A stretch of DNA of 14,575 nt from Pseudomonadota bacterium (GTDB taxonomy: Bacteria > Pseudomonadota > Alphaproteobacteria > Acetobacterales > Acetobacteraceae). The position numbers and the translations under genes are program-made. Positions within the stretch are counted from its first letter, which is position 1. Each line of letters starts with the position of its first letter. Location: assembly GCA_021845835.1 (NCBI GenBank), contig JAJZVE010000039.1, positions 1 through 14,575 on the forward strand, in the 5' to 3' direction. Shown piece after piece: positions 7,150 through 14,272 of this stretch. Below the pieces are notes generated by a model. That model was given only the letters and a program-made list of their open reading frames with translations. It ran no database searches and was not told the origin of the DNA.

Positions 7150-9167
7150 CAGCGGACCTCCACGAGCAGATTGCCGCGGTCGTCCACGCGAAACGCCATG
7201 TCGGGCTCGATCACCGTCGTGGTGTCGCTCTGCTCGATGACGGCAGGCCCCTCCAGGCGGCACCCGGCCGGCAGATCCTCGCGCCGGTAGATGGGCGTGT
7301 CGTGCCAGTTCCCGAAATAAACCGGGCGGCGCGTCGGCGGCCGGGGGCGGCGCGCGTCCGAAAGGGGGCCAGGCTGCTGCAGCCCCGCATTGCGCCGGCC
7401 GGTCACGGTCGTGCGGAGGTTGACCAGCATGACCGCGATGTCGCCCAGCGTGTTGCCAAATTCGCTGCGATAGACCTCGTTGAACGCCTCCGTCATGCGT
7501 CGGAGGGGCCACCCCGGCTCGATCGGCACGCGCAGCGCATGGATCTGGCCGGCGTACGCCATATCGGCCGTATGCACGGCGTCCACCCGGTCCACGCGCA
7601 CGTCGCTGCGTCGCAGCTCGGCTTCGCCTTCGGCGCGCTGGCCGGCAAGAATTCCGGCCACCGTCTGCGCATCGAGGCTTGCCAGCGGCTTCTCGACGGT
7701 CTGCGAAAAGTCGAACCGCAGATCCGCCATGGCACAGCCCATCGCGCAGAGCACGCCGGGATACAGCGGCACCAGCATGGCCCGCACACCGACCTCGCGG
7801 ATCAGCGCGCCGCCATGCATCGGGCCGGCGCCGCCGAAGGCGACCAGCACGAAGTCCTGCGGGTCGAGGCCGCGTTCGACGGAGAGCAGCCGGATGCGCC
7901 CCGCCATACGCTGGTTCACCACCGCCAGGATCGCCGCGGCGGTCGCTTCCACGCCCAGCCCGAGATCGGCGCCGAGATCGGCGATGGCCCGCCGCGCGCC
8001 CGCCACGTCCAGGCCGACGCCGGAGCCGGTCATCCGGCTGTCCGGGTTGATCCGTCCGAGCACCAGATTGGCGTCGGTCACGGTCGGTTCCGTGCCGCCG
8101 CGCCGGTACGCGACGGGGCCCGGCACTGCGCCGGCGCTGCGCGGCCCGACCTGCAGCATGCCGCCGCGATCCACGCTCGCGATGCTGCCGCCGCCGGCGC
8201 CGATCGTATGCACGTCGATCATCGGCAGGCGCAGCGGAATGCGGAAGTCGAGATTCGTCAGGTCGGCAACCTTCGGCTGCCCCGCGACGACCACCGCGAC
8301 ATCGAAACTGGTGCCGCCCATGTCGGCGGTGATCACATGGCTGAAGCCGGCCTCGGCCGCGATTCGGGCCGCCGCCGTGACGCCCGCCGCCGGCCCGGAG
8401 CGGACGATGTGGGCGGCACGGGCGCCGAGCCGGCTGAGCGGCGCGAGGCCGCCGTTCGACTGCATGATCAGCACGTCGCGCGCATGACCCGATGCCGAAA
8501 GGCGCTGGCCGAGATTGCGTGCGTAGCGGGACACCAGCGGCTGCAGATAGCCCTGCACGACCGCCGTGCTGGTACGCTCGAACTCGTAGTACTCGCGCAG
8601 TACCTCGGTCGAGGTGACGATCTCCCAGGCGGGATTGATCTCCGCCAGGATCGCCTTCGCCCGCGTCTCATGCGCCGGGTTGGCGTATGCGTGCAGGAAC
8701 GAGATCACCACGGACTCGGCATCGCAGTCCTGCAGCGCCGCGCCGAGGCGCCGCAACCCGGCCTCGTCCAGCGGCACCAGCACCGCGCCGGTATGGTCCA
8801 GCCGCTCGCGCACCTCGAAGCGCAGGTCGCGCGGCACCAGCGGATGGTGCACGCCGGTCAGGCCATACATGTGCGGCCGGTCGCGCCGGCCGAGTTCGAG
8901 CACGTCGCGAAATCCCGCCGTCGTCACCAGCACGGTGCGCGCGCCGCGCCGCTCGATCACGGCATTGGTCGCGATCGTGGTGCCGTGCAGCAGCGCCGTC
9001 AGGTCCGCCGGACCCAGCTCCGCCGCGCGCAATGCGGCAAGCAGCCCGTCCGACGGGTCCTGCGGCGTGGACGGCACCTTCAGCACGATCAGCGGTCGGC
9101 CGGCGTCGCCGGAGTAGAACAGGTCGGTGAATGTTCCGCCCACGTCGATGCCGACGGCTCCGCCCAT
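7149..9167 (-). CDS. hyuA: HyuA-type ATPase subunit (hydantoinase A/oxoprolinase/ketone carboxylase family)
   Basis: A 672-residue subunit with the ASKHA (actin-like) ATPase signatures of the family: GIDVGGTFTD (6-15), HGTTIATNAVIERRGA (61-76), SNGG (237-240), a phosphate-2 loop ADMGGTSFDV (281-290), HTIGAGGGSIASVD (320-333) and FGGAGPMHG (444-452). Known relatives use ATP to phosphorylate an amide, lactam or ketone-derived enol before hydrolysis or carboxylation by the partner subunit. ATG 9167 overlaps the regulator stop (TGATG) and has a GGAAGGGG site; the open frame continues upstream but only within the regulator gene. One oddity: the family motif PGP-x-CYG-x-GG reads PGPVAYRRGG here (349-358), so the usual Cys is Ala and the following Gly is Arg. 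Length, order and the HyuB partner are normal. Exact substrate unknown: hydantoin-like, lactam, imide or ketone all remain open. Confidence 0.91.
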   Translation of the reverse strand: MGGAVGIDVGGTFTDLFYSGDAGRPLIVLKVPSTPQDPSDGLLAALRAAELGPADLTALLHGTTIATNAVIERRGARTVLVTTAGFRDVLELGRRDRPHMYGLTGVHHPLVPRDLRFEVRERLDHTGAVLVPLDEAGLRRLGAALQDCDAESVVISFLHAYANPAHETRAKAILAEINPAWEIVTSTEVLREYYEFERTSTAVVQGYLQPLVSRYARNLGQRLSASGHARDVLIMQSNGGLAPLSRLGARAAHIVRSGPAAGVTAAARIAAEAGFSHVITADMGGTSFDVAVVVAGQPKVADLTNLDFRIPLRLPMIDVHTIGAGGGSIASVDRGGMLQVGPRSAGAVPGPVAYRRGGTEPTVTDANLVLGRINPDSRMTGSGVGLDVAGARRAIADLGADLGLGVEATAAAILAVVNQRMAGRIRLLSVERGLDPQDFVLVAFGGAGPMHGGALIREVGVRAMLVPLYPGVLCAMGCAMADLRFDFSQTVEKPLASLDAQTVAGILAGQRAEGEAELRRSDVRVDRVDAVHTADMAYAGQIHALRVPIEPGWPLRRMTEAFNEVYRSEFGNTLGDIAVMLVNLRTTVTGRRNAGLQQPGPLSDARRPRPPTRRPVYFGNWHDTPIYRREDLPAGCRLEGPAVIEQSDTTTVIEPDMAFRVDDRGNLLVEVR

Positions 9168-9937
9168 CAGTTCGCCCCTTCCTGCGATGCCCGGTGCAAC
9201 TCGTCCGCTTCCGCCCGGCGCCGCACGTTGTCCGCATAGGCGCCGACATGCCGTGCCATGCGCCGCGCCGCGGCATCGGCGTCGCCGCCGCGGATCGCGT
9301 CGGTCACGCGGCGATGCGCCCGGATCACCGCGGCGCGAACCTCGTCGGAGTTGAAGTTCTCCAGGTCGGTGCCGGCGTGCAGCGCGTCCGAAATCGCCGC
9401 CATGAACGCCGCCAGCAACTCGTTCTGGCTCGCCCGCGCCACCGCCAGATGCCATTCCAGGTTGGCCTGGAGGAACGCGGGAAGGTCGTGGTAGCTCGCC
9501 TCCAGCCGGCGCTGCAGCTCCTCCAGGGTGCCGAGACCCTGATCGGTTCGCCGCAGGGCGGCCAGCCGTGCGCATGTCGGCTCCAGCGCCTCGCGCGTTT
9601 CCAGGAGCGAGCGGAACAGAACCTTCTGGCCGCGGATGAACAGGTTCACCGACCTGGCCACCACCTCCTGCGTCGGCCGGCGCACCGCCGATCCGCCGTT
9701 GCGGCCAAGCCGCGTCGAAATCAGCCCTTCGATGTCGAGAATGCGCAGGGCTTCGCGCACCGAGGCACGGGACAGACCGGATTGCACCGCCAGTTCGCGC
9801 TCGGTCGGCAGCGGATCGCCCTCGCCGATCTCGCCGGCGAGAATGCGCTCACGCAACTGCGCCGCGAGCAGTTCCGATGCCTTGGCAACATGGACCGGGC
9901 CAACCGAGACATTTGGCGGGCCTGGCGCCGCTGACAT
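9167..9937 (-). CDS. GntR-family transcriptional regulator, FadR/FCD subfamily
   Basis: A 256-residue ligand-responsive DNA-binding protein. An N-terminal winged helix-turn-helix (about 17-85) contains LPTERELAVQSGLSRASVRE (43-62) and the following recognition/wing region; an all-helical FCD ligand domain fills about 105-235. Three FCD metal-ligand histidines are in register (His163, His208, His230, spaced like those of other FCD proteins), but the usual acidic ligand four residues before the first His is Asn159. Such proteins typically repress until a pathway acid or CoA ester binds. It is the first gene of the nine-gene operon, its stop overlapping hyuA, and its promoter is overlapped by palindromes, so it is very likely an autoregulator of the catabolic operon and perhaps of the divergent importer. 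ATG 9937 has GGGGGA three bases upstream; a second frame start further in would cut no domain but lacks this site. Confidence 0.93.
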   Translation of the reverse strand: MSAAPGPPNVSVGPVHVAKASELLAAQLRERILAGEIGEGDPLPTERELAVQSGLSRASVREALRILDIEGLISTRLGRNGGSAVRRPTQEVVARSVNLFIRGQKVLFRSLLETREALEPTCARLAALRRTDQGLGTLEELQRRLEASYHDLPAFLQANLEWHLAVARASQNELLAAFMAAISDALHAGTDLENFNSDEVRAAVIRAHRRVTDAIRGGDADAAARRMARHVGAYADNVRRRAEADELHRASQEGAN

Positions 9938-9979
9938 GTTTCCCCCAGCATCGAAGCGCAGCTTTACGCTGCCGGGGAA

Positions 9980-10008
9980 ACCTTACGGCCATAAGAAATG
10001 GTCGTCAA
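9980..10008 (-). promoter_or_regulatory. Candidate sigma-70 promoter of the GntR/catabolic operon
   Basis: Read on the minus strand, TTGACG (10008-10003, five of six consensus bases) is followed after 17 bases by TAAGGT (9985-9980, three of six). Transcription would begin near 9973, giving a leader of about 36 bases before the regulator ATG at 9937. The -10 box is weak, as expected for a regulated promoter. Two palindromes cover the elements, which supports a repressor-controlled promoter. Predicted only. Confidence 0.5.
9982..9995. promoter_or_regulatory. Imperfect palindrome CTTACGGCCATAAG over the -10 region
   Basis: A 14-base near-palindrome (12 of 14 positions symmetric) centred on GGCC, lying directly over the predicted -10 and spacer of the regulator promoter and abutting the TGGTC/GACCA inverted repeat. 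It could be an alternative operator for the GntR protein or for a second regulator. Confidence 0.35.
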
Positions 10009-10028
10009 CAAAAAAGGCCTGACCATTT
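9996..10028. promoter_or_regulatory. Inverted repeat AAATGGTC-N17-GACCATTT, candidate GntR operator
   Basis: Perfect 8-bp arms at 9996-10003 and 10021-10028 separated by 17 bases in an AT-rich island. The TGGT/ACCA half-sites resemble those of FadR-subfamily regulators, and the left arm overlaps the predicted -35 box of the regulator gene. The spacer is much longer than in typical FadR-type operators, whose half-sites lie only a few bases apart. The arms may therefore be two separate half-sites or may be bound by a larger assembly. Binding is inferred, not shown. Confidence 0.5.
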
Positions 10029-10029
10029 A

Positions 10030-10039
10030 GAAGATCTTC
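10030..10039. promoter_or_regulatory. Perfect palindrome GAAGATCTTC
   Basis: A 10-base perfect palindrome one base beyond the right arm of the longer inverted repeat and upstream of the predicted -35 of the regulator. It may be part of a composite operator. A 10-bp palindrome alone is weak evidence. Confidence 0.3.
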
Positions 10040-10072
10040 GCACACCGGTGCGCGCACGGCCCTAAGCCACTC

Positions 10073-10117
10073 GCCTGCGGGCGGACGGGGCGCCGCAGGC
10101 CGAAGCCTGCTCCGTCC
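10073..10117 (-). repeat. Nested, mutually exclusive hairpins with a C(UUCG)G loop on the minus strand
   Basis: GCAGGC (10095-10100) pairs with GCCTGC (10105-10110) around a 4-base loop; on the minus strand the loop reads UUCG closed by C-G, an exceptionally stable RNA tetraloop. An outer stem, GGACGG (10083-10088) with CCGTCC (10112-10117), extends it across a short one-sided bulge. A competing arm, GCCTGCGG (10073-10080), pairs perfectly with CCGCAGGC (10093-10100), sharing the same middle strand. No T-run follows on either side, so it is not a standard terminator. Whether this stretch is transcribed is unknown, since both predicted promoters lie outside it. Confidence 0.45.
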
Positions 10118-10156
10118 ATCGCACCCCGGGCAGCCCCCCTGGACCGGGCACGCAGC

Positions 10157-10174
10157 GGCGGCACGGTTGCCGCC
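10157..10174. repeat. GC hairpin, 7-bp arms
   Basis: GGCGGCA (10157-10163) and TGCCGCC (10168-10174) are perfect complements around a CGGT loop. No T-run follows. It could be an RNA hairpin or simply a GC-rich chance structure; it lies between the two divergent promoter candidates. Confidence 0.3.
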
Positions 10175-10191
10175 CTCGGACCGAAGTGCGG

Positions 10192-10217
10192 AACAAGCTT
10201 TCAAAAAAGCGTTTGTT
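10192..10217. promoter_or_regulatory. Imperfect inverted repeat next to the importer promoter
   Basis: AACAAGCTTT (10192-10201) mirrors AAAGC-GT-TTGTT (10206-10217) with a two-base insertion in the right arm. It overlaps the candidate -35 box of the importer operon, so it could be an operator for that side. It does not share the TGGTC half-site seen near the GntR promoter, which suggests either a different regulator or a chance match. Confidence 0.3.
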
Positions 10218-10241
10218 GCATCACCACGCCTGGGTTAGCAT
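10213..10241 (+). promoter_or_regulatory. Candidate sigma-70 promoter of the importer operon
   Basis: TTGTTG (10213-10218, three of six consensus bases) and TAGCAT (10236-10241, four of six) are spaced by 17 bases in the second AT-richer patch of the intergenic region. It would give a leader of about 155 bases before the binding-protein gene. That leader carries small hairpins (GCAGG-TTCA-CCTGC at 10287-10300; GCCGGC arms at 10321-10326 and 10337-10342). Another -35-like TTGACG lies at 10354-10359 but has no good -10. Low certainty. Confidence 0.35.
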
Positions 10242-10403
10242 GCAGTCATCGAGGGGAGGGACGACACAGGCAGGCGCCCGCGACCGGCAGGTTCACCTGC
10301 AGCGGGACGCAGCAACCGCCGCCGGCCGCCCGGGCAGCCGGCCGCCGCTCCCGTTGACGGCTGACCGGACGTTTCCGCATCTGCACAGGCAGCGAGGGAT
10401 CAA

Positions 10404-11561
10404 GTGAGAACCATGGGAAAGACGGCGTTGGCGCTACTGACGGCGCTGCTGATCGCGGCGCCGGCGGAGGCCGATGTGCTGAAGCTGGGAGTGGTAAGCG
10501 CCCTCAGCGGGCCAGGCTCGGAATGGGGCCTGGCGGTCGATGGCGGCGCCCGCATCGCCGCAAAGGAAGTGAACGATGCCGGCGGCCTCAAGATCGGCGG
10601 CAAGACCTACACCGTCGAAGTCATCTCCTATGACGACAAATACAAGGCCGCCGACGGCGTCACGGCGGCGACCCGGCTGATCGAGCAGGACGGCATCAAG
10701 TACATCTTCGGCCCGCTCGGTTCCGCGTCCATGCTGGCGGTGAAGCCGCTTTACGAGCAGAACGACGTGCTGGCGCTGGTGGACAGCTACAGCAGCAAGG
10801 TCATCGACAAGGATACCAGGCACATCTATCGCGTGCTGCCGACGACCCGCGAGTTCGACGAGCCGATCATCGAGTGGGTGAAAGCTCACAAGCCCGGACT
10901 CAGCAAGGTCGCGGTGATCTCGCCGAACGACGACACCGGCTGGGAAAGCCAGGCGATGCAGAAGGAATACTACGGCAAGGCCGGCTACAAGATTGTTGCC
11001 ACCGAGCTGTTCGAGCGCAGCCTGCGCGACTTCCAGCCGCTGCTGACGCGCGTGCTCGCGGCCGGTCCCGATATCATCGAACTCGACACCACGCCGGCGC
11101 CGACCGCCGGCCTGATGATCCGGCAGGCGCGCGAACTCGGCTACAAGGGCCAGTTCGTGAAGATCGGCGGTCCCGGCGTCCCGGAAATCATCAAGGCCGC
11201 GGGCGAGAAGTTCGCCGACGGCACGATCGTGTATGTCGCCGCTGACGCCGCCGACCCCAAGTACGCGGCGCTGGAAAAGGAATACGCCCGCATCCATACT
11301 CCGCCGATGAACTCGTTCAACGTGTTCTTCTACGACGCCGCGCATATGCTGTTCGATGCCATGCGCAATGCCGGCACCGTCGATGACGTGGGCAAGGTGC
11401 GCACCGCCCTTGAGCACTTGACGCCTTACCACGGCATGCAGGGCGTGTTGACCTGGACCGGCAAAAGCACCTACGGATCGGACCATCAGTTGCTGGTGCC
11501 GATCTTCGTCGGCGTGATCGAAAACGGCAAGGAAAAGGTGATCGGCAAGCTGGGCCAGTAG
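10404..11561 (+). CDS. LIV/HAAT-type ABC transporter substrate-binding protein (Sec-exported)
   Basis: A 385-residue periplasmic binding protein of the branched-chain amino acid/amide class. A Sec signal peptide with a short basic start and hydrophobic core (about 7-19) ends in PAEA-DV (cleavage near 23). The mature protein begins LKLGVVSALSGPGSEWG and carries the typical GARIAAKEVNDAGGLKIGG, IKYIFGPLGSASMLAVKPL and AVISPNDDTGWESQAM blocks, and later ADPKYAALEKEY and NSFNVFFYDAAHMLFDAM. There is no lipobox Cys, so it is soluble in the periplasm. I chose GTG 10404 because GAGG lies six bases before it; ATG 10413 would remove only three residues and leave the signal peptide intact, and remains possible. 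It opens the importer operon, followed by 85 bases containing a strong hairpin and then livH. Its ligand is probably the substrate or an intermediate of the divergent catabolic operon (inference from position). Confidence 0.93.
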   Translation: MRTMGKTALALLTALLIAAPAEADVLKLGVVSALSGPGSEWGLAVDGGARIAAKEVNDAGGLKIGGKTYTVEVISYDDKYKAADGVTAATRLIEQDGIKYIFGPLGSASMLAVKPLYEQNDVLALVDSYSSKVIDKDTRHIYRVLPTTREFDEPIIEWVKAHKPGLSKVAVISPNDDTGWESQAMQKEYYGKAGYKIVATELFERSLRDFQPLLTRVLAAGPDIIELDTTPAPTAGLMIRQARELGYKGQFVKIGGPGVPEIIKAAGEKFADGTIVYVAADAADPKYAALEKEYARIHTPPMNSFNVFFYDAAHMLFDAMRNAGTVDDVGKVRTALEHLTPYHGMQGVLTWTGKSTYGSDHQLLVPIFVGVIENGKEKVIGKLGQ

Positions 11562-11570
11562 GCCCGGAAC

Positions 11571-11613
11571 CGGCGTCGGCCACCGGTCCGTATCGGCCGG
11601 TCGGCCGGCGCCG
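11571..11613 (+). repeat. Strong 18-bp hairpin between binding-protein and permease genes
   Basis: Bases 11571-11588 pair with 11595-11613: 18 base pairs including two G-U pairs, one bulged C at 11602, and a six-base loop (11589-11594). No T-run follows, so it is not a standard terminator. A smaller stem (CTGGGCC at 11550-11556 with GGCCCGG at 11561-11567) surrounds the stop codon of the preceding gene. Structures in this position often protect the upstream mRNA end or attenuate transcription, so that the binding protein is made in excess over the membrane parts. That role is inferred here. Confidence 0.6.
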
Positions 11614-11646
11614 CCCACCTTATGGGTTCGGACGTCGGAATTCGTC

Positions 11647-12501
11647 ATGCAGATTGCGCAGATACTTTCCAATGGCGTGACCTCTGGGCTGGTCTATGTG
11701 CTCATGGCCCTCGGCTTCACGCTGATCTTCGGCATCATGCGCGTGGTGAACTTCGCCCATGGCGAGCTCTATATGCTCGGCGGCTTCGTCGTTTTCGTCC
11801 TGTTCGGCACGTTCGGCTGGAATTACTATCTGACGGTGGTCGTGGCGGCGGTTGCCGTCGGCCTGTTCGGTGCCGCGCTGGAGCGCCTGTTGCTGCGGCC
11901 TTTCATCGGCCGCGAACTCAACGGCATGATCATGGCGCTCGCGATCGCCATCACGCTGCGGGCCGCGGCGGCCATCGTGTTCGGTCCCGACGAGCAGTCG
12001 GTGCCGCGGCCGGTGAGCGGTGTGCTCAACCTTGGCGTCGCGGTCGTGCCCTATGACCGCCTGGTGGTCGGCGGCCTCACGCTGCTGATCCTGGCTGCGT
12101 TCTGGGCGTTCCTGCAGTTGACGCGCTGGGGCCTGGCGATGCGTGCCGTGGCCCAGGACGCCGAAATCGCGGCTTTGCAGGGCGTGCGGCCCAACCTCAT
12201 CCATCCGCTTGCCTTCGGAATTGGCGGTCTGCTTGCCGGCAGTGCTGGCGCGCTCATGGCGCCGATCTACACCATCTTCCCCTATATGGGCGAACTGCCG
12301 ATGCTGAAGGCGTTCGTCGTGGTCATCCTCGGCGGGCTGGGCAGCATCCCCGGCGCCGTGCTCGGCGGCATGCTGCTCGGCCTCGTGGAGTCGTTCGTCG
12401 CCACCATGTACAATACCACTGCCGCGACCATGGTCGGGTTCGGACTGGTCATCCTGATCCTGATCGTCCGGCCGCGCGGCCTGATGGGAAGGGGCGCATG
12501 A
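11647..12501 (+). CDS. livH: LIV-type ABC transporter permease LivH
   Basis: A 284-residue, highly hydrophobic inner-membrane permease. It opens with the family sequence SGLVYVLMALGFTLIFGIMRVVNFAHGELYMLGGF (13-47), in which NFAHG is the LivH hallmark, and has a cytoplasmic EAA-like loop region around RAVAQDAEIAALQGVRP and a C-terminal KAFVVVILGGLGSIPGAVLGG block. It would pair with LivM to form the channel for the solute delivered by the binding protein. ATG 11647 is the first start in its frame after the hairpin; only a weak GGA ribosome site precedes it, which would fit a lower expression level than the binding protein. The stop overlaps the livM start by four bases (ATGA). Confidence 0.93.
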   Translation: MQIAQILSNGVTSGLVYVLMALGFTLIFGIMRVVNFAHGELYMLGGFVVFVLFGTFGWNYYLTVVVAAVAVGLFGAALERLLLRPFIGRELNGMIMALAIAITLRAAAAIVFGPDEQSVPRPVSGVLNLGVAVVPYDRLVVGGLTLLILAAFWAFLQLTRWGLAMRAVAQDAEIAALQGVRPNLIHPLAFGIGGLLAGSAGALMAPIYTIFPYMGELPMLKAFVVVILGGLGSIPGAVLGGMLLGLVESFVATMYNTTAATMVGFGLVILILIVRPRGLMGRGA

Positions 12502-13498
12502 AGCGCAGTGCGGCGGTCGTCGTCCTCGCGGCGCTGGTCGCCTGGCCGTACGTGTTCGACCGGCCATTCTTCGTCCATATGGGCGTGATGGTGGCGCTGT
12601 GGGTGGTGCTGGCGCTGTCGATGAACCTGATGCTGCGCATCGGACAGTTGTCGTTTGCCCATGGCGCGTTCATGGGCCTCGGCGCCTACGCCTCCGCGCT
12701 CGCCACCATGCGCCTCGATGTCCCGTTCCCCGTGGCCTTCCTGTCCGGCGGCGCCGTCGCGGCGCTCGCCGCCGGGATCGTCGGGCCGATTTTCCTGCGC
12801 ATCCGCGGGGTCTATTTCGCGCTGCTCACCTTCGCGTTCGGCGAGGTGGTGGTCCTGACGTTCGTCGAATGGGTCGGGGTGTTCGGCGGCAGCAATGGCC
12901 TGTTCGGCATTCCGCGGCCGGATCTGATCGGCTACCGCCTGACCACGAAGCCGTCGCTCTACCTGTTCGCTCTCGCCTTCGCCGTGCTCGCGTTCGCCGC
13001 CGTGCGCGCCATCTACCGAAGCGAGCTGGGCGCGGTGATCGGCTCGCTCGATGAGAACGAGATGCTGACGCGGTCTGTCGGGATCGACGCCGCGCGCTAT
13101 CGTCTCGCCGTGTTCTGCACGAGCGCCGCCCTGGCCGGCTGGGGCGGCGCCTTCTATGCCCATTATCTGACCTTCATCTCGCCGGAGGCATTCGGATTCT
13201 GGACGTCGGTCAACATGGTGGTGATCAACGTGCTGGGCGGCATTGCCTCGCCCTGGGGGCCGGTGCTGGGCGCCCTGCTGCTGGTGCCGCTGCCCGAGTT
13301 CCTGCGCGACGCAAGGCAATACCAGGTGCTGCTCTACGGCGTGCTGCTGATGCTGTTCCTGCTGTTCCTGCCGGACGGCCTGACCGGCCTCGCGCGGCGG
13401 TGGTGGCGTCGGGGCAGCAGTGGCGCGCGGGCCGCGCCCGCCGCTGCCGGCCGCGTCGCCGGGGCCGTGACGACGGCGGAAGACAACGGCAGGGCGGC

Positions 13499-13502
<4 letters not shown>
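12498..13502 (+). CDS. livM: LIV-type ABC transporter permease LivM
   Basis: A 334-residue inner-membrane permease, partner of LivH. Family landmarks: ALSMNLMLRIGQLSFAHGAFMGLGAYASA (39-67), IRGVYFALLTFAFGE, GGSNGLFGIP, the cytoplasmic segment SELGAVIGSLDENEMLTRSVGID that contacts the ATPases, and INVLGGIASPWGPVLGALLL near the C-terminus. Hydrophobic segments alternate through most of its length. After the last membrane segment it carries a roughly 35-residue Arg/Ala/Gly-rich tail that looks poorly conserved and probably lies in the cytoplasm. The start overlaps the livH stop (ATGA), with AAGGGG just upstream; its own stop overlaps livG in the same manner, so translation is probably coupled through the membrane and ATPase genes. 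Confidence 0.93.

Positions 13503-14258
<756 letters not shown>

Positions 14259-14272
<14 letters not shown>

Larger units (their letters stand above)
9938..10403. other. 466-base divergent regulatory region without a gene
   Basis: The only long non-coding stretch in the window, separating the two operons. From left to right it holds the regulator's leader and promoter (about 9938-10008), an AT-rich island with nested palindromes (9982-10039), a GC-rich segment with several hairpins (10039-10174), a second AT-rich patch with a promoter-like sequence for the importer (10192-10241), and a GC-rich probable leader (10242-10403). Short open frames cross it on both strands but they lack convincing ribosome sites and recognisable sequence, so I do not call them genes. 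No tRNA or known riboswitch is recognised. Confidence 0.75.

Noticed and set aside
5746..9239. Two very long plus-strand open frames opposite hyuB and hyuA (514 and 645 codons)
   Set aside because: Length arises from GC-rich codon bias on the opposite strand; the translations are Arg/His/Asp-rich with no recognisable domain, while the minus strand carries full HyuA/HyuB motifs.
10073..10174. Rho-independent terminators among the intergenic hairpins
   Set aside because: The stems are strong but none is followed by a T-run on either strand, and neither operon ends here.
9983..10204. A 73-codon minus-strand open frame upstream of the GntR gene
   Set aside because: It crosses the palindromes and GC hairpins, has no credible ribosome site, and ends inside the operator-like region; more likely chance.
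10186..10407. A 73-codon plus-strand open frame in the divergent region
   Set aside because: It runs through the predicted promoter and leader, has no ribosome site and no conserved features, and overlaps the start of the binding-protein gene.
11571..11613. Transcription terminator after the binding-protein gene
   Set aside because: No T-run follows the stem and the downstream permease genes have no promoter I can see, so read-through must occur; kept as a processing or attenuation structure instead.
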